64,000 nucleotides of DNA from Maridesulfovibrio sp050916235 (GCF_050916235.1 NZ_CP104854.1:1984001-2048000); one strand, 5' to 3'; shown: positions 35,041-45,144, numbered from the stretch's first letter. Made by a program: numbers and translations. Notes: generated from the sequence alone by a model not told the origin.

Positions 35041-35354
35041 GAATTCTCCAGAATTATTGTGCTTTTTTTCAGCTATCAAGGATTACATTTTGCTTAACTT
35101 TAGCACACTAACAACCGATGGTAAAAGAAAAATGCTTCAGCTTGCAGTCATAAAAACCTGTTAAAACATAATATTATAATTCATTGGCTCCACAAATGAG
35201 TCCTCCGGATGCTCTGTGCGGCTAGTCCAGATGCGCTTTATGTTTGTGATATCTGATTCCGCCGCCGTAGTCCCAAGGAAGCTTAGTAAACAGCCGTATA
35301 TTCTTAAACCTGCCAACAGTTCTAAGAAACAGGGAACAACGCTGAAAGTGAAAC
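35041..35354. other. Intergenic region, no feature found
   Basis: AT-rich near the kinase start (likely its promoter), with no ORF with ribosome-binding site, no strong hairpin and no repeat unit that I can identify. Confidence 0.6.
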
Positions 35355-35819
35355 TTACGATGTCCGGATTATGCCGGAATAAAATGCACTATCAGGGCCA
35401 TCAAGCAAAAGAAAAGACAAAACCTTAATCCGAATTACGGAACATTCAGGACCAGAAAACAACGAAGCAACCGAAGGAACAGCTTCAGCAAGGCATTTAA
35501 CCATTTCCTCTTCGTCTTCGCGTTCAGATACTTCAGCAAACACACCGGTTACAGTCAGTGCCTTTATGTTCTCACGATCATTTTCAAGCTTTACATCACG
35601 GTCATCAACAAGCAGGCTTACCTGCGGATTATTAATAAGATTCGCCCACTTCGTGCTGTCCCTGCGGGTAATCATATAGACTTCCATGCCGTCATCACTG
35701 CAGCAATAGGCCATCAGCGAGGTATACGGACCATCAGCTCCCTGAGTTGCCATGACCAGCATGTTGCTGCTGCGCAAAAATTCCATACACTCATTGATTC
35801 TGCTCTCACGATCAACCAT
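35355..35819 (-). CDS. PNPOx-fold flavin-binding protein
   Basis: 154 residues. The split-barrel N-terminus (FLRSSNMLVMATQGADGPYTSLMAYCCSDDGMEVYMITRRDSTKWANLINNPQVSLLVDD) is typical of pyridoxamine-5'-phosphate-oxidase-related proteins, many of which bind FMN, F420 or heme. The function is not known. Single gene on the - strand between acs and the Cache kinase; the acs terminator lies at 35877-35916. Confidence 0.85.
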   Translation of the reverse strand: MVDRESRINECMEFLRSSNMLVMATQGADGPYTSLMAYCCSDDGMEVYMITRRDSTKWANLINNPQVSLLVDDRDVKLENDRENIKALTVTGVFAEVSEREDEEEMVKCLAEAVPSVASLFSGPECSVIRIKVLSFLLLDGPDSAFYSGIIRTS

Positions 35820-35876
35820 ACATCCTCCTGAACAGTGGCTGGATTGATAATCAACAGGCCTGTGTTTTATTTATAA

Positions 35877-35916
35877 CAAAAAAGCCAGAGAAACCATTGG
35901 ATAAAGTTTCTCTGGC
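35877..35916 (-). terminator. Intrinsic terminator of acs
   Basis: On the - strand GCCAGAGAAAC pairs with GTTTCTCTGGC (35884-35894 with 35906-35916), followed by seven Ts (complement of 35877-35883). Confidence 0.85.
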
Positions 35917-35961
35917 CCTAAGCAAATCCATTCCAGGGGATCTACAGCATATCAGCGCTCA

Positions 35962-37938
35962 TCAGTCGAAAAGCTCCCTCTGACCTTCAATCAGGTCATT
36001 GATGACAGAAGCATCTGAAAGCGTTGAGGTATCCCCGAAATCCCCTTCACCCGTGGCAATACGCCGCAAAATTCGGCGCATTATCTTCCCGGACCTTGTC
36101 TTGGGCAGACCTTCTGAAAACTGAATCGCCTCCGGTACAGCAAGAGGACCGATTTCCCTGCCTACCCATTCACGCAAGGATTCGCGGGTCTCGTCATCCT
36201 CATCCATACCCGGACGCAAAGTGACATAGGCGTAAATGGACTGACCCTTTACCTCGTGCGGTATGCCGACAACAGCAGCTTCAGTCACATCAGGATGCGC
36301 CACAAGGGCAGACTCTATTTCCGCTGTTCCCAGCCTATGACCGGAAACATTGATAACATCATCCAGTCTTCCCATAATCCAGAAAAAACCATCGCTGTCT
36401 ACACGAGCGCCGTCACCAGTCTCGTACATGCCGGGGAAACGTTCGAAATAGGTACGGCGGTAACGGTCCGGATCATTATGGATGGACTGTACAATTCCCG
36501 GCCACGGATCCTTTATGACCAGATGCCCGCCCTCATTCACGTCCGCAGGCGATCCGTCGCTGCGAACAACTGCGGCATTTATGCCGGGAAGCGGCCTTGA
36601 AGTGGAGCCGGGTTTGAGCCTGCCGGCATAAGGCAGGGGGGAAATAAGGATTCCACCTGTCTCAGTCTGCCACCAGGTATCCAGCAGCGGCAGCCTGCCC
36701 TTGCCAACATGCTCATGAAACCACATCCATACTTCCGGGTTGATGGGCTCACCAACTGTTCCAAGAATGCGCAGTGACGGCATACCGAACTTGGAAGTCC
36801 ACTGCGTGCCTTCACGCATAAGCGCCCTTATTGCTGTAGGAGCCGTATAGAAAACACTCACTCCGTAGCGGGTGATTATTTCCCAATAGCGATCGGGTCT
36901 CGGATAGGTCGGGACTCCTTCATAAAGAAGAGTTGTCGCCCCAAGAGCAAGCGGCCCGTAGACAGTATAACTGTGTCCGGTAATCCAGCCCAGATCGGCG
37001 GTGCACCAGTGAACATCGTCGTCCTTTAGATCGAACACCCACTTTGAAGTGTGGGCGGTAATGGTCATGTACCCGCCGACCGTGTGGACAACACCCTTGG
37101 GCTTGCCGGTACTCCCGGAAGTATAGAGTATGAAAAGAGGATCTTCTGATTTCAATTGTGCGGGCTTGCAATAGTCCTCTATGTCGGAAGCTGTAACGGC
37201 TTCATGCCACCAGGTATCGCGTCCTTCAAAAAATTCTATCTCTGTTCCGGTACGCCGGACCACTATGACCTGTTCAACCGAAGGACACTCAAAAAGGGCC
37301 TCGTCAGCATTGCGCTTCAAAGGGATAACCTTGCCTCCGCGCAGGACACCGTCTGCGGTTACAAGGACCTTTGCATCGCAATCAAGAATTCTGTTCTGCA
37401 GGCTTACAGCTGAAAAACCGGCAAAAACTACAGAATGTACAGCACCGATGCGGGCACAAGCCAGCATGGATATTACCAGTTCAGGAACCATCGGCAGATA
37501 CAGGGCGACGCGGTCTCCTTTGCCTATGCCCATTTTTTTCAGGACATTGGCAAACCTGCACACTTCCCTGTGCAGCATGTGGTAGGTATAGACAGCAACT
37601 TCGTTTTCGGGTTCGCCCTGCCAGATCAGCGCGGCCTTGTTCCGCCTTCCTGCTTCAAGATGGCGGTCAAGGCAGTTGTAGGAGGCATTGATACGCCCGC
37701 CGGTAAACCATTTATATTCTTTTTTTTCTGAATCGCTCTCAAGAACGGTGTTGAAATCCCGTTGCCAGGACAGCAGCTCTCTGGCCCTCTCAGCCCAGAA
37801 TCCTTCAGGATCTTCAGAGGCTTTTCTGCTTTCCTGCTCATATTTATCCTGATCAACAAAAGCCTGTCCCTGCATCCCTGCAGGCGGATCAAAAGTCCGC
37901 TGTTCATTCATCAGGCTTTCAATAGCTTTATCACTCAT
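35962..37938 (-). CDS. acs: Acetyl-coenzyme A synthetase (AMP-forming)
   Basis: 658 residues, full family length. It activates acetate with ATP and CoA via acetyl-AMP. Seen are the AMP-binding loop LYTSGSTGKPKGVVHT, WWQTETGG, the hinge GRLDDVINVSGHRLG and the C-terminal PKTRSGKIMRR, whose lysine is the site acetylated by Pat in other bacteria. Start at 37938 has GGAG ahead; a GTG frame to 38013 is possible but extends beyond the family. It is divergent from the Pat-like gene, a layout suggesting joint control. Confidence 0.95.
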   Translation of the reverse strand: MSDKAIESLMNEQRTFDPPAGMQGQAFVDQDKYEQESRKASEDPEGFWAERARELLSWQRDFNTVLESDSEKKEYKWFTGGRINASYNCLDRHLEAGRRNKAALIWQGEPENEVAVYTYHMLHREVCRFANVLKKMGIGKGDRVALYLPMVPELVISMLACARIGAVHSVVFAGFSAVSLQNRILDCDAKVLVTADGVLRGGKVIPLKRNADEALFECPSVEQVIVVRRTGTEIEFFEGRDTWWHEAVTASDIEDYCKPAQLKSEDPLFILYTSGSTGKPKGVVHTVGGYMTITAHTSKWVFDLKDDDVHWCTADLGWITGHSYTVYGPLALGATTLLYEGVPTYPRPDRYWEIITRYGVSVFYTAPTAIRALMREGTQWTSKFGMPSLRILGTVGEPINPEVWMWFHEHVGKGRLPLLDTWWQTETGGILISPLPYAGRLKPGSTSRPLPGINAAVVRSDGSPADVNEGGHLVIKDPWPGIVQSIHNDPDRYRRTYFERFPGMYETGDGARVDSDGFFWIMGRLDDVINVSGHRLGTAEIESALVAHPDVTEAAVVGIPHEVKGQSIYAYVTLRPGMDEDDETRESLREWVGREIGPLAVPEAIQFSEGLPKTRSGKIMRRILRRIATGEGDFGDTSTLSDASVINDLIEGQRELFD

Positions 37939-38161
37939 TTTTACTGGCTCCGGGTCACCGTTTCTTTGAATATATTGTGCACTTCTGTTAATCATATACT
38001 CTGTTTCCGTCACCTTGAACAGGGTTGCTGCATCGATTGTTCTCTTAATTTTTCAAAGGAAAAACAAATACCATCCCGGTTTTGCTTGATATGGCTGCCG
38101 ATCAGCAGGTATGAGGGTAACTGTCAGTGGATACAGTCTGAACGATCAAAACGAGGACTTC

Positions 38162-40855
38162 ATGAGCGTTACCAATCTGGAATATCTTTTTCAGCCGAGA
38201 TCTATAGCCGTTGTCGGTGCAACCAATGATCCGTCCGATCCGGGACACATTCTGATGCGCAATCTCATGGGCGGAGGTTTTCTCGGCCCGGTGATGCCTG
38301 TAAGTACGGATGCCGAAGCCATCTCCGGTGTTCTTACCTACAAGGACGTTGGAGATCTGCCAAAAGTACCTGACCTTGCCGTAATATGCCGTCCGCTTCA
38401 GGAATGCCCTGAACTGCTCGCAAGACTTAGAGAAATCGGGGTTAAAGCTTCCGCACTGGTAGGCCCCGGCTTCAGCTCAATGCCTGACGATGAACGCAAG
38501 AAGCTCCGCAGTGAACTTCTGCGCGCGGCCAAGTCTCCGAACATGCGAATACTGGGGCCCAAAAGCCTCGGATTCATTGTTCCGTTCATGAACCTCAATG
38601 CCAGCCTTGCTCCACTGCCCGCAAAACCTGGTAAGATAGCCTTTGTTTCACAATCGGACAGCTTCATACCCACTGTTCTGGACTGGGCGGCCACCAATGA
38701 CATCGGCTTTTCACATGTTATTTCACTCGGCAGCCGCATTGACCTTACTTTTGCGGATGTGCTCGACTATCTCGGTTCCGATGCCCAGACCCGCTCCATC
38801 CTGCTTTATATCGAAGCCATCAACGATGCCCGTGAATTCATGTCCGCAGCACGTGCTGCCTCACGCAACAAACCTGTTCTGGCCATACGTCCGGGGCAGT
38901 CACTGCAGCATGTAACCCGTGAGCTTTCAAAGCTCGGCAACCCCATGACTGCGCGCACAGACGAAGTGTACGACGTAGCTTTCCGCAGGGCCGGAATGCT
39001 GCGCGTGCAGACCATAGACGGACTTTTCGACGCAGCACAGACCCTTGCCAGCCTGCGCCAGCCGGTACGCGGCAACAGACTTGCCATTATAGTCAACGGA
39101 GCAAGCGCCGGGCTTACCGCTGCAGACGGGCTTATTCGGCGCGGCGGAACACTTTCAAACCTTTCGGATGAAACCATCGCCGGGCTGGATGAAATATTTG
39201 ACGGGCACTGGAGCAAATCCAACCCTGTAACCATACGATACAACACGCAAGGTCAGAAGTATCTCGACGCACTCAAGGTACTCATCAAGGACAAGGATGT
39301 GGATGCGGTGCTGGTGGTACATGTTCCTTTTGCCGGAATTTCCAGCCTTGAGGTTGCCGATGTTCTTGCAAAAGGGATTAAACGGATCAGGCGAATGGTG
39401 CTGACATCATGGCTAGGTTCAGACATGTCCCGCAAGTCCCGCAGGGTCTTTTCCCATGCCGGAATTCCTACATATGTAAGTGCGGACCAGGCGGTACGGG
39501 CCTTTATGTACATGGCCGAATACCAGCGCAACCAGGAACTGCTCACAGAAACCCCGGACTCTCTGCCAACCGACTTCTTCCCGGATACCACAACTGCCCG
39601 CGAAACCATCTACAAAGCCATTTCACAGGGGCGCGAACTGCTCACCGAGCCTGAAGCCAGAAAGGTGCTGGCCGCCTATGGTTTGCCGGTTGTGGACACT
39701 CGTGTCGCCCTCTCGGCCCGCGAAGCTGTAATTGCAGCGGACGAAATCGGATGTCCTGTAGCCCTGAAAATCCGCTCTCCGCAGATCAGCCAGCCTTATG
39801 ATGTCGGCGGGGTTGTGCTCGACCTTGAAAGTCCTGAAAAAGTCTGGGAAGCAGCGGCAACCATGCTCACCAGAGTCAACCGGCAGCGCCCGGACGCCTA
39901 TATCGAAGGCTTCACGGTCCAGAAAATGGGGCGCAGGCTCGGAGCTCATGAGCTTTTCATTTCCGCATCCGCTGACACAACCTTCGGGCCCATCATCCAT
40001 TTCGGACACGGCGGCATGACCCGCGAGGTGGTCCGCGATCAGGCCATCGCCATGGTCCCACTCAACATGAGCCTTGCCCGCGAACTGATCAGCAGAACCA
40101 GAATATCGAGACTTCTTTCCGGAACTCCAACCCAGCCCCCGGCCGATATTGATGACCTCTGCCTGACCCTTATTCAGGTTTCGCAGCTCTTTATCGATAT
40201 TCCGCAAATAGTTCACCTGGACATCAACCCGCTCTACGTCGACGACACCGGCGTTCTGGCCCTTGGTGCCAAGATAACGGTAGCGGAGTGCAACACCAAC
40301 TGTCCTCAGCTCGCTATAAGGCCGTATCCGCGAGAACTTGAAGAATGCGTTGTCCTCAAGGATGGGCGTCATATCACCCTGCGCCCCATACGCCCAGAAG
40401 ACGAACCAGCACATTACGAATTCCTCAGCAAAGTTTCTGACGAAGACATGCGCATGCGCTTCTTCGGCGTGGTGCGCAGGGACTTTGATCACAAAGACAT
40501 GTCCCGCTTCACCCAGATAAACTACGACCGGGAAATGGCCTTCATCGCCACAGCCACAGGTGAGCACGGCAAGCCTGAAACTCTCGGCGTTGTGCGCACA
40601 TCCACCAAGCCGGACAATTCAGAAGCTGAGTTCGCCATTGTTATCCGCTCTGACCTCAAAGGAACAGGACTTGGGTCCATGCTTTTCCATAAGATTATCC
40701 GCTACACCAAAGAGCGTGGAACACACTGGCTGGTTGGCCAGACCCTGTTCGAAAACAAGGCCATGCAGGGACTTTCAAAGAAATTCGGATTTGAAATAAG
40801 CGAAAATTACGAAGAAGACCTTGTTGAAATGCGCCTGGATTGCTCTAAAAAATAA
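38162..40855 (+). CDS. Pat-type protein lysine acetyltransferase (acyl-CoA synthetase-like + GNAT)
   Basis: 897 residues. N-terminal ADP-forming acyl-CoA-synthetase-like part (CoA-binding LFQPRSIAVVGATNDP, ~10-30), an ATP-grasp subdomain (~490-700, AAYGLPVVDTRVALSAREA) and a C-terminal GNAT domain (~725-897, acetyl-CoA loop DLKGTGLGSML). In active ADP-forming ligases the phosphohistidine lies in a SHTGAL motif after a GRS.. segment; here the aligned stretch is KLGNPMTA (257-264) and has no histidine, so the ligase part should be inactive. This is the Salmonella Pat plan, which acetylates and silences Acs. Start at 38162 follows GAGGA. Confidence 0.88.
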   Translation: MSVTNLEYLFQPRSIAVVGATNDPSDPGHILMRNLMGGGFLGPVMPVSTDAEAISGVLTYKDVGDLPKVPDLAVICRPLQECPELLARLREIGVKASALVGPGFSSMPDDERKKLRSELLRAAKSPNMRILGPKSLGFIVPFMNLNASLAPLPAKPGKIAFVSQSDSFIPTVLDWAATNDIGFSHVISLGSRIDLTFADVLDYLGSDAQTRSILLYIEAINDAREFMSAARAASRNKPVLAIRPGQSLQHVTRELSKLGNPMTARTDEVYDVAFRRAGMLRVQTIDGLFDAAQTLASLRQPVRGNRLAIIVNGASAGLTAADGLIRRGGTLSNLSDETIAGLDEIFDGHWSKSNPVTIRYNTQGQKYLDALKVLIKDKDVDAVLVVHVPFAGISSLEVADVLAKGIKRIRRMVLTSWLGSDMSRKSRRVFSHAGIPTYVSADQAVRAFMYMAEYQRNQELLTETPDSLPTDFFPDTTTARETIYKAISQGRELLTEPEARKVLAAYGLPVVDTRVALSAREAVIAADEIGCPVALKIRSPQISQPYDVGGVVLDLESPEKVWEAAATMLTRVNRQRPDAYIEGFTVQKMGRRLGAHELFISASADTTFGPIIHFGHGGMTREVVRDQAIAMVPLNMSLARELISRTRISRLLSGTPTQPPADIDDLCLTLIQVSQLFIDIPQIVHLDINPLYVDDTGVLALGAKITVAECNTNCPQLAIRPYPRELEECVVLKDGRHITLRPIRPEDEPAHYEFLSKVSDEDMRMRFFGVVRRDFDHKDMSRFTQINYDREMAFIATATGEHGKPETLGVVRTSTKPDNSEAEFAIVIRSDLKGTGLGSMLFHKIIRYTKERGTHWLVGQTLFENKAMQGLSKKFGFEISENYEEDLVEMRLDCSKK

Positions 40856-40882
40856 GTACGCAATTAAAGATCAGAAAAGTAG

Positions 40883-40922
40883 AAACTCCCGCAATACTCA
40901 AGTGGTATTGCGGGAGTTTTTT
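40883..40922 (+). terminator. Intrinsic terminator of the Pat-like gene
   Basis: AAACTCCCGCAATAC (40883-40897) pairs perfectly with GTATTGCGGGAGTTT (40905-40919), 15 bp, followed by Ts. Confidence 0.92.
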
Positions 40923-41005
40923 CATAGCCTATATAGAATGCAGCAGCCTGAAACGGAAACCATCCCTTGGTTCTATTTCCGGCTTAACCGGATTAACTAT
41001 TTTAA

Positions 41006-41884
41006 TTACGACTTAACTTGTGAAATAAGCATTCCACAAAGCATGAGTCCGCAACCGATTACTCCCTGCATTGAAAGCATTTCGCCAAGCAGCAGCCAGC
41101 CTGCAATGGCGGCAAAAACAGACTCAAGGCTAAGAATAATGGCCGCATGGGCCGGCTTGGCATCCTGCTGCGCTACAACCTGCAGGGTGTAGGCAACACC
41201 TACCGACATAAGTCCGCCGTAAAGGATGGGAATTATCCCGCCTGCAATACCGGAAACAGTCACATCTTCGAAAATAAATGCCCCGATGAAACTGAACACG
41301 GAGCAGGCCGCAAACTGTCCGCTGGCGAATTTTACAGGGTCAACCTTGGTGGCCAGAAGGGAAATTACTATTACATGTCCTGCCCAGAAAAACGCACTGC
41401 AGAGAACAAGCAGGTCACCTTTTTCAATATGGAAGCTCTCGTTTACGGACAGAAGATACATGCCGATTACGGCCAGAACCGCTCCTATCCATGTCGGTAA
41501 TCCTGTTTTCTGCCGGAAGAAAAGCCCGAATATGGGCACGAAAACAACATACAGTCCGGTAATGAAGCCGGCATTTCCGGCTGTAGTATAAACAAGTCCC
41601 CACTGCTGAAGAGTGGCACCCATGAACAATGCACCGCCGGCAAGCAGGCTCCCCTTGATGAAACTTGGGAAGTCCACCTCCTGATAGGTGCCGTCACGTT
41701 TCTTATCCCGGTCAATACGCATGATCAGGGGAAGAAGCGCAATAGTACCAAGCGCGAAACGGACCGCGTTGAAAGTCAGCGGTCCCATATAATCCATACC
41801 AACCCGCTGGGCGACAAAGGCAGCTCCCCAGATAATGGCGGTAATCATCAGCAGAATATCGGCTTTGAAACTTCTGGTGTTCAT
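41006..41884 (-). CDS. EamA/DMT-family transporter
   Basis: 292 residues with ten helices in two EamA repeats. Landmarks: ILLMITAIIWGAAFVAQRVGMDYMGPLTFNAVRFALG opening and the AHAAIILSLESVFAAIAGWLLLGEML motif in the second half. It is a metabolite or drug exporter; substrate unknown. Start at 41884 follows GGAGG with seven bases between; the frame runs upstream to 42094 without family sequence. The 3' end lies beyond a convergent terminator at 40883. Confidence 0.9.
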   Translation of the reverse strand: MNTRSFKADILLMITAIIWGAAFVAQRVGMDYMGPLTFNAVRFALGTIALLPLIMRIDRDKKRDGTYQEVDFPSFIKGSLLAGGALFMGATLQQWGLVYTTAGNAGFITGLYVVFVPIFGLFFRQKTGLPTWIGAVLAVIGMYLLSVNESFHIEKGDLLVLCSAFFWAGHVIVISLLATKVDPVKFASGQFAACSVFSFIGAFIFEDVTVSGIAGGIIPILYGGLMSVGVAYTLQVVAQQDAKPAHAAIILSLESVFAAIAGWLLLGEMLSMQGVIGCGLMLCGMLISQVKS

Positions 41885-42097
41885 ATCTTTGCCTCCTGCG
41901 GGCCTGTTGTAGCCATGTGTCACTTTCAAGCTGTTTAGTTTCAACACCCTTGATGACCGCAAATGGCATCCGACAACCAATGGAACAAGCCGTTGGTATT
42001 CCCGGTTAGTATTCAGGTATATTTTTGAAAAAAAAGACGTTTTTGCAGCAGATGCAAGTAAAGGAGAATGACTGCAAGCCATTGCCGCAGTCAAGCG

Positions 42098-42135
42098 AAA
42101 AAAATCCGGCAGAAGGATTATACTTCTGCCGGATT
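42098..42135 (-). terminator. Intrinsic terminator of the DUF39 gene
   Basis: On the - strand AATCCGGCAGAAG (complement of 42123-42135) pairs with CTTCTGCCGGATT (42103-42115), then seven Ts (42098-42104). Confidence 0.85.
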
Positions 42136-42196
42136 AACTTTATTATCTTCGTTCTTTTGCCCTATAACAATTTGTCAATACCCGTAGCGAAACCCG

Positions 42197-42257
42197 TTAA
42201 AAGTTTTTGGGATTCTTAAACCCTTTTGCAAAAGGTTTTAAGCCGCCGGAGGCATCC
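42197..42257 (+). repeat. Dispersed hairpin repeat, copy 2
   Basis: TTAAAAG, then GGGATTCTTAAACCCTTTTG, CAAAAGG and TTTTAAG, ending in GCCGCCGGAGGCATC (42243-42257). The arms CTTAAACCCTTTTG and CAAAAGGTTTTAAG form a hairpin. Matches copies at 11671 (reverse) and 48972. Confidence 0.8.
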
Positions 42258-42280
42258 TTTCGGGCTAAAATCCAGACAAA

Positions 42281-43456
42281 TTATTCGGACTCGATTTCCT
42301 CAACAGGTTCGGTAAGCAGGAATTCTCCATTCTCTATCCATGACTTGAGCTTGTCGGCGATTTCAAGAGAAATCACATGGCTTGTCAGGGGAACGGTCGG
42401 AATTTCCTTTCCGTTAAGGTTGATGGACCCGGACTTGAGCTCCTCCATCGTCACATGGGCCAGAATCTGGCCTACACCGTTGGGATAGTCGTACCCGTAA
42501 TCCTTGACCGGCATCTGGATGTCCGCATCGCTTACACCGGTAAACCAGGCCATTTCCTCGTTGAGGATAGGAATGGGGATACCGACACCGACTGCGGCGG
42601 TACAACCGTATCCGGGGAAGCTCAGGCCGCGGAAGTAACGCGGATCCATATCTGCAACCTTGCTGCTCTTGAGCATGAGGGTTCCGGATGGGGTCAGAGG
42701 TATGCCGCGCTCATTGCGTTGCGGGGCCTTGTTATGCTGTGTTCCTGCACCGATCACGTATCCTTTCGCTCCGCCGAGGAATATGCGTGTGCCCAGACCG
42801 ATGGTCTTCAGATACGGATCGTTGAAAAGTGGTGAAAGCTGTCCGGCAGTTGCAAAGTTGGCGTTGCGCTGGTTGGGTTTGAGCGGCCCCATGTAGGTAT
42901 AAATGGTCCTGCTGGTCATGTTTACCGCGCAGTTGTAGTTCTGGTAGCAGTTGCGCGGGTTAATCATGGTTACGTCTTTGAGATCCTTCAGGGAGACATC
43001 CTTTTCGATCTCGCGGCGCGGATAGCAGTCGGTTCCATAGGCCTTGGCTTTCAGGCGTACGGTCTTTCCGGCGATGAGGTCCTCGATTACATGGCCTCCT
43101 CCGTATGCGAAACGACCGGGATGAACCTTATTCAAAGGATCATCCTCTGAAGGCTCGGTAACACCGATATAGGAGTCCACAGCAGCCAGACCGGCATAGC
43201 AGGGAACATTGTTCAGCCAGACCTGTGAAGTCTTCATCAGGGGCGGAACCTGCCCGATATTGAACAGCATGCCGGAAGAGCACATGGGAGAGAAGGTCCC
43301 GGTGGTGACAACATCTATCTCTTTGGCTGCTTCAACCTTGCCTTTGGAACGGACGATTTCGACCATTTCCTCAGCGTTGACGACAACAGCCTTACCTTTT
43401 TTGATTCGTTCGTTGATTTCTTTAATTGTCTTGTTGACTTCAAAGGTAGTGGCCAT
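42281..43456 (-). CDS. DUF39 homocysteine biosynthesis protein
   Basis: 391 residues. The family (COG1900) takes part in making homocysteine from aspartate semialdehyde and sulfide in methanogens and sulfate reducers. Conserved cysteines are visible at 59 (TFSPMCSSGM) and 144 (GTDCYPRRE). The domain core includes VDSYIGVTEPSEDD and GYVIGAGTQHN. The protein lacks CBS domains or an attached ferredoxin; the usual NIL/4Fe-4S partner gene is not adjacent. Single gene divergent from dnaA. Confidence 0.87.
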   Translation of the reverse strand: MATTFEVNKTIKEINERIKKGKAVVVNAEEMVEIVRSKGKVEAAKEIDVVTTGTFSPMCSSGMLFNIGQVPPLMKTSQVWLNNVPCYAGLAAVDSYIGVTEPSEDDPLNKVHPGRFAYGGGHVIEDLIAGKTVRLKAKAYGTDCYPRREIEKDVSLKDLKDVTMINPRNCYQNYNCAVNMTSRTIYTYMGPLKPNQRNANFATAGQLSPLFNDPYLKTIGLGTRIFLGGAKGYVIGAGTQHNKAPQRNERGIPLTPSGTLMLKSSKVADMDPRYFRGLSFPGYGCTAAVGVGIPIPILNEEMAWFTGVSDADIQMPVKDYGYDYPNGVGQILAHVTMEELKSGSINLNGKEIPTVPLTSHVISLEIADKLKSWIENGEFLLTEPVEEIESE

Positions 43457-43792
43457 TCTTAGGACTCCGTTTGGAATTTGGTTAACTCACATGTTTGCAG
43501 GCGACTTGAAAATCATGATGCAGAATGCATAAAGGCAGCAGGGTGCAACGGCCTGCAGGACGAACAAGGATTGTGGCTCAAATGGGTCCATATTGCAATT
43601 TTATTTTTCCGGAAGGGTAGGAATTGTTTTTAAGGGTAAAAACGTTTTAGAGGGCTAATCCGGCTTGGCTTGAACTATATTTTAATGTATAAGAACCTGT
43701 GGTCGCGGGGGCAAAACTTAATCTCATTTTATTGTGATTTTTTATCTATTATTTCAGACACTTAAAACACCCGCAAAAAAATAATTATTCAC
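43457..43792. other. dnaA upstream region
   Basis: 336 bases with a good promoter (43665-43693) and an AT-rich leader (43720-43792). I find no TTATNCACA DnaA box in either orientation, so this is not an obvious oriC box cluster. Confidence 0.6.
43665..43693 (+). promoter_or_regulatory. Probable dnaA promoter
   Basis: TTGGCT (43665-43670) and TATAAG (43688-43693) with a 17-base spacer, 100 bases before the GTG start, pointing at dnaA. Confidence 0.6.
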
Positions 43793-45097
43793 GTGAAAGA
43801 AGCACTCAGAAATCACCTGTTGAATTCCTGCTCAGAGGCGGAACTTGTCCGCTGGTTCGACCCTATCAGCATCGATGTTTCAAATGAAACCGGAGACGTT
43901 GTCGTAACATTTCCGCATGCCTTTTTCGGTCAATGGTTCAGATCCAGTATCCAGGACCGCTTCGAGGAGCAGCTAGGCCTGTTTCTCGGTAGCGGATTCA
44001 CTGTTTCCTATTCCAACAACGGCACAGCGGTACCTGCCGCCGGCGGTCAGGTCAGCAGTGCCAAGAAGATCGACTTTCCCTTCGGGCACAACTTCACCTT
44101 TGAAAACTTCCTGATCAGCAAAAAGAACTATTTTCCTCTTGCCTCGGCCAAGGAAGTAACCAGAGTTGATAATGTCTCATTCAACCCGTTCGTGATCTGT
44201 GGAAAAAGCGGCTCCGGCAAATCCCATCTGCTCAAGGCCATTGCCAACGAGATAAGCAAGAAGGTGGACCGGGAAAAGATTTTCCTGGGCAATGTCGACG
44301 ATGTGCAGAACATCTATTCCGTACGCTTCGGAAATGATGCCATGCGCGCCAGAAGCCACTTCTTCGATTACGAGTACTTCTTTCTCGACGACCTCAAGCA
44401 GATTGGAAAATACGAACACCTGCAGCAGGAGCTTATCTCCATCTTCAACAACTTCTACGAGAACGGTAAGCAGATGGTCTTCAGCTGCACCGACAAGCTG
44501 GCCTCGTACGACTTTCTGGACAAGAACCTGAAATCGCGCCTTGAATGGGGACTGATCGTCACCCTCAAACGTCCGGATCTGGAAATCAGGGCCAGCTATG
44601 TTCAAAGACAGTGCAAGCTGAAAAAACTCCCGCTGAGCAAGGATCAGATCCTGACCCTTTCCCAGCGTTTTCAGGACTTCCGATACCTTCAGGGTATCAT
44701 CATCAAACTTTCGGCATTCCGCGAACTTGTACGCAAAAACATGGATGACCGGGATTTTGAACATATTTTAAGCAACACAGAAGAGAAAGCGGATGAGACA
44801 CTGACCACCGAATACGTCATCGAGTCTGTGGCAACCCATTTCAACCTTAAACCGTCCGACCTTACGGGTAGCAAAAGGCACAAGATGATCGCCCACGCAA
44901 GGCAGATCGCCATGTACCTGTGCCGGGAACTTCTTGGCATTTCATACCCGGCACTTGGAAGGACATTCGGAGGAAAAGACCACTCTACAGTTCTTTATTC
45001 AGTCAAAAAAATACAAGAATTACAGAGAGATGATAAAGTTTTGAAAAGGGTGTTGATAGACTTGAAGAATAAGTGTCTCCTGCGTGTATCAAACTGA
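43793..45097 (+). CDS. dnaA: Chromosomal replication initiator DnaA
   Basis: 434 residues. Domain I is present (LLNSCSEAELVRWFDPISIDVSNETGDVVVTFPHAFFGQW), domain II is very short (~75-95), domain III has a diverged Walker A GKSGSGKS (137-144; usually GxxGxGKT) and Walker B FFLDD (196-200), and domain IV carries SKRHKMIAHARQIAMYLCREL and GKDHSTVLYSVKKI (Ser for the usual Thr in DHTTVL). GTG start with no Shine-Dalgarno visible in the AT-rich leader, suggesting weak or controlled translation. First gene of dnaA-dnaN-gyrB-gyrA. Confidence 0.93.
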   Translation: MKEALRNHLLNSCSEAELVRWFDPISIDVSNETGDVVVTFPHAFFGQWFRSSIQDRFEEQLGLFLGSGFTVSYSNNGTAVPAAGGQVSSAKKIDFPFGHNFTFENFLISKKNYFPLASAKEVTRVDNVSFNPFVICGKSGSGKSHLLKAIANEISKKVDREKIFLGNVDDVQNIYSVRFGNDAMRARSHFFDYEYFFLDDLKQIGKYEHLQQELISIFNNFYENGKQMVFSCTDKLASYDFLDKNLKSRLEWGLIVTLKRPDLEIRASYVQRQCKLKKLPLSKDQILTLSQRFQDFRYLQGIIIKLSAFRELVRKNMDDRDFEHILSNTEEKADETLTTEYVIESVATHFNLKPSDLTGSKRHKMIAHARQIAMYLCRELLGISYPALGRTFGGKDHSTVLYSVKKIQELQRDDKVLKRVLIDLKNKCLLRVSN

Positions 45098-45144
45098 AAA
45101 TGTTCATGAACCGTGTAGGAATGTCACTTAATAAACACACGAAT

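Larger units (their letters stand above)
41885..42280. other. Intergenic region with terminator and repeat
   Basis: Contains the DUF39 terminator (42098-42135) and repeat copy 2 (42197-42257). From 41885 to 42097 is the EamA promoter region, where I see no named riboswitch or small gene. Confidence 0.6.

Noticed and set aside
921..43779. A 17-base exact match TAAAACACCCGCAAAAA at 921-937 and 43763-43779
   Set aside because: One such match is expected fairly often by chance in 64 kb on both strands, and the two contexts differ.
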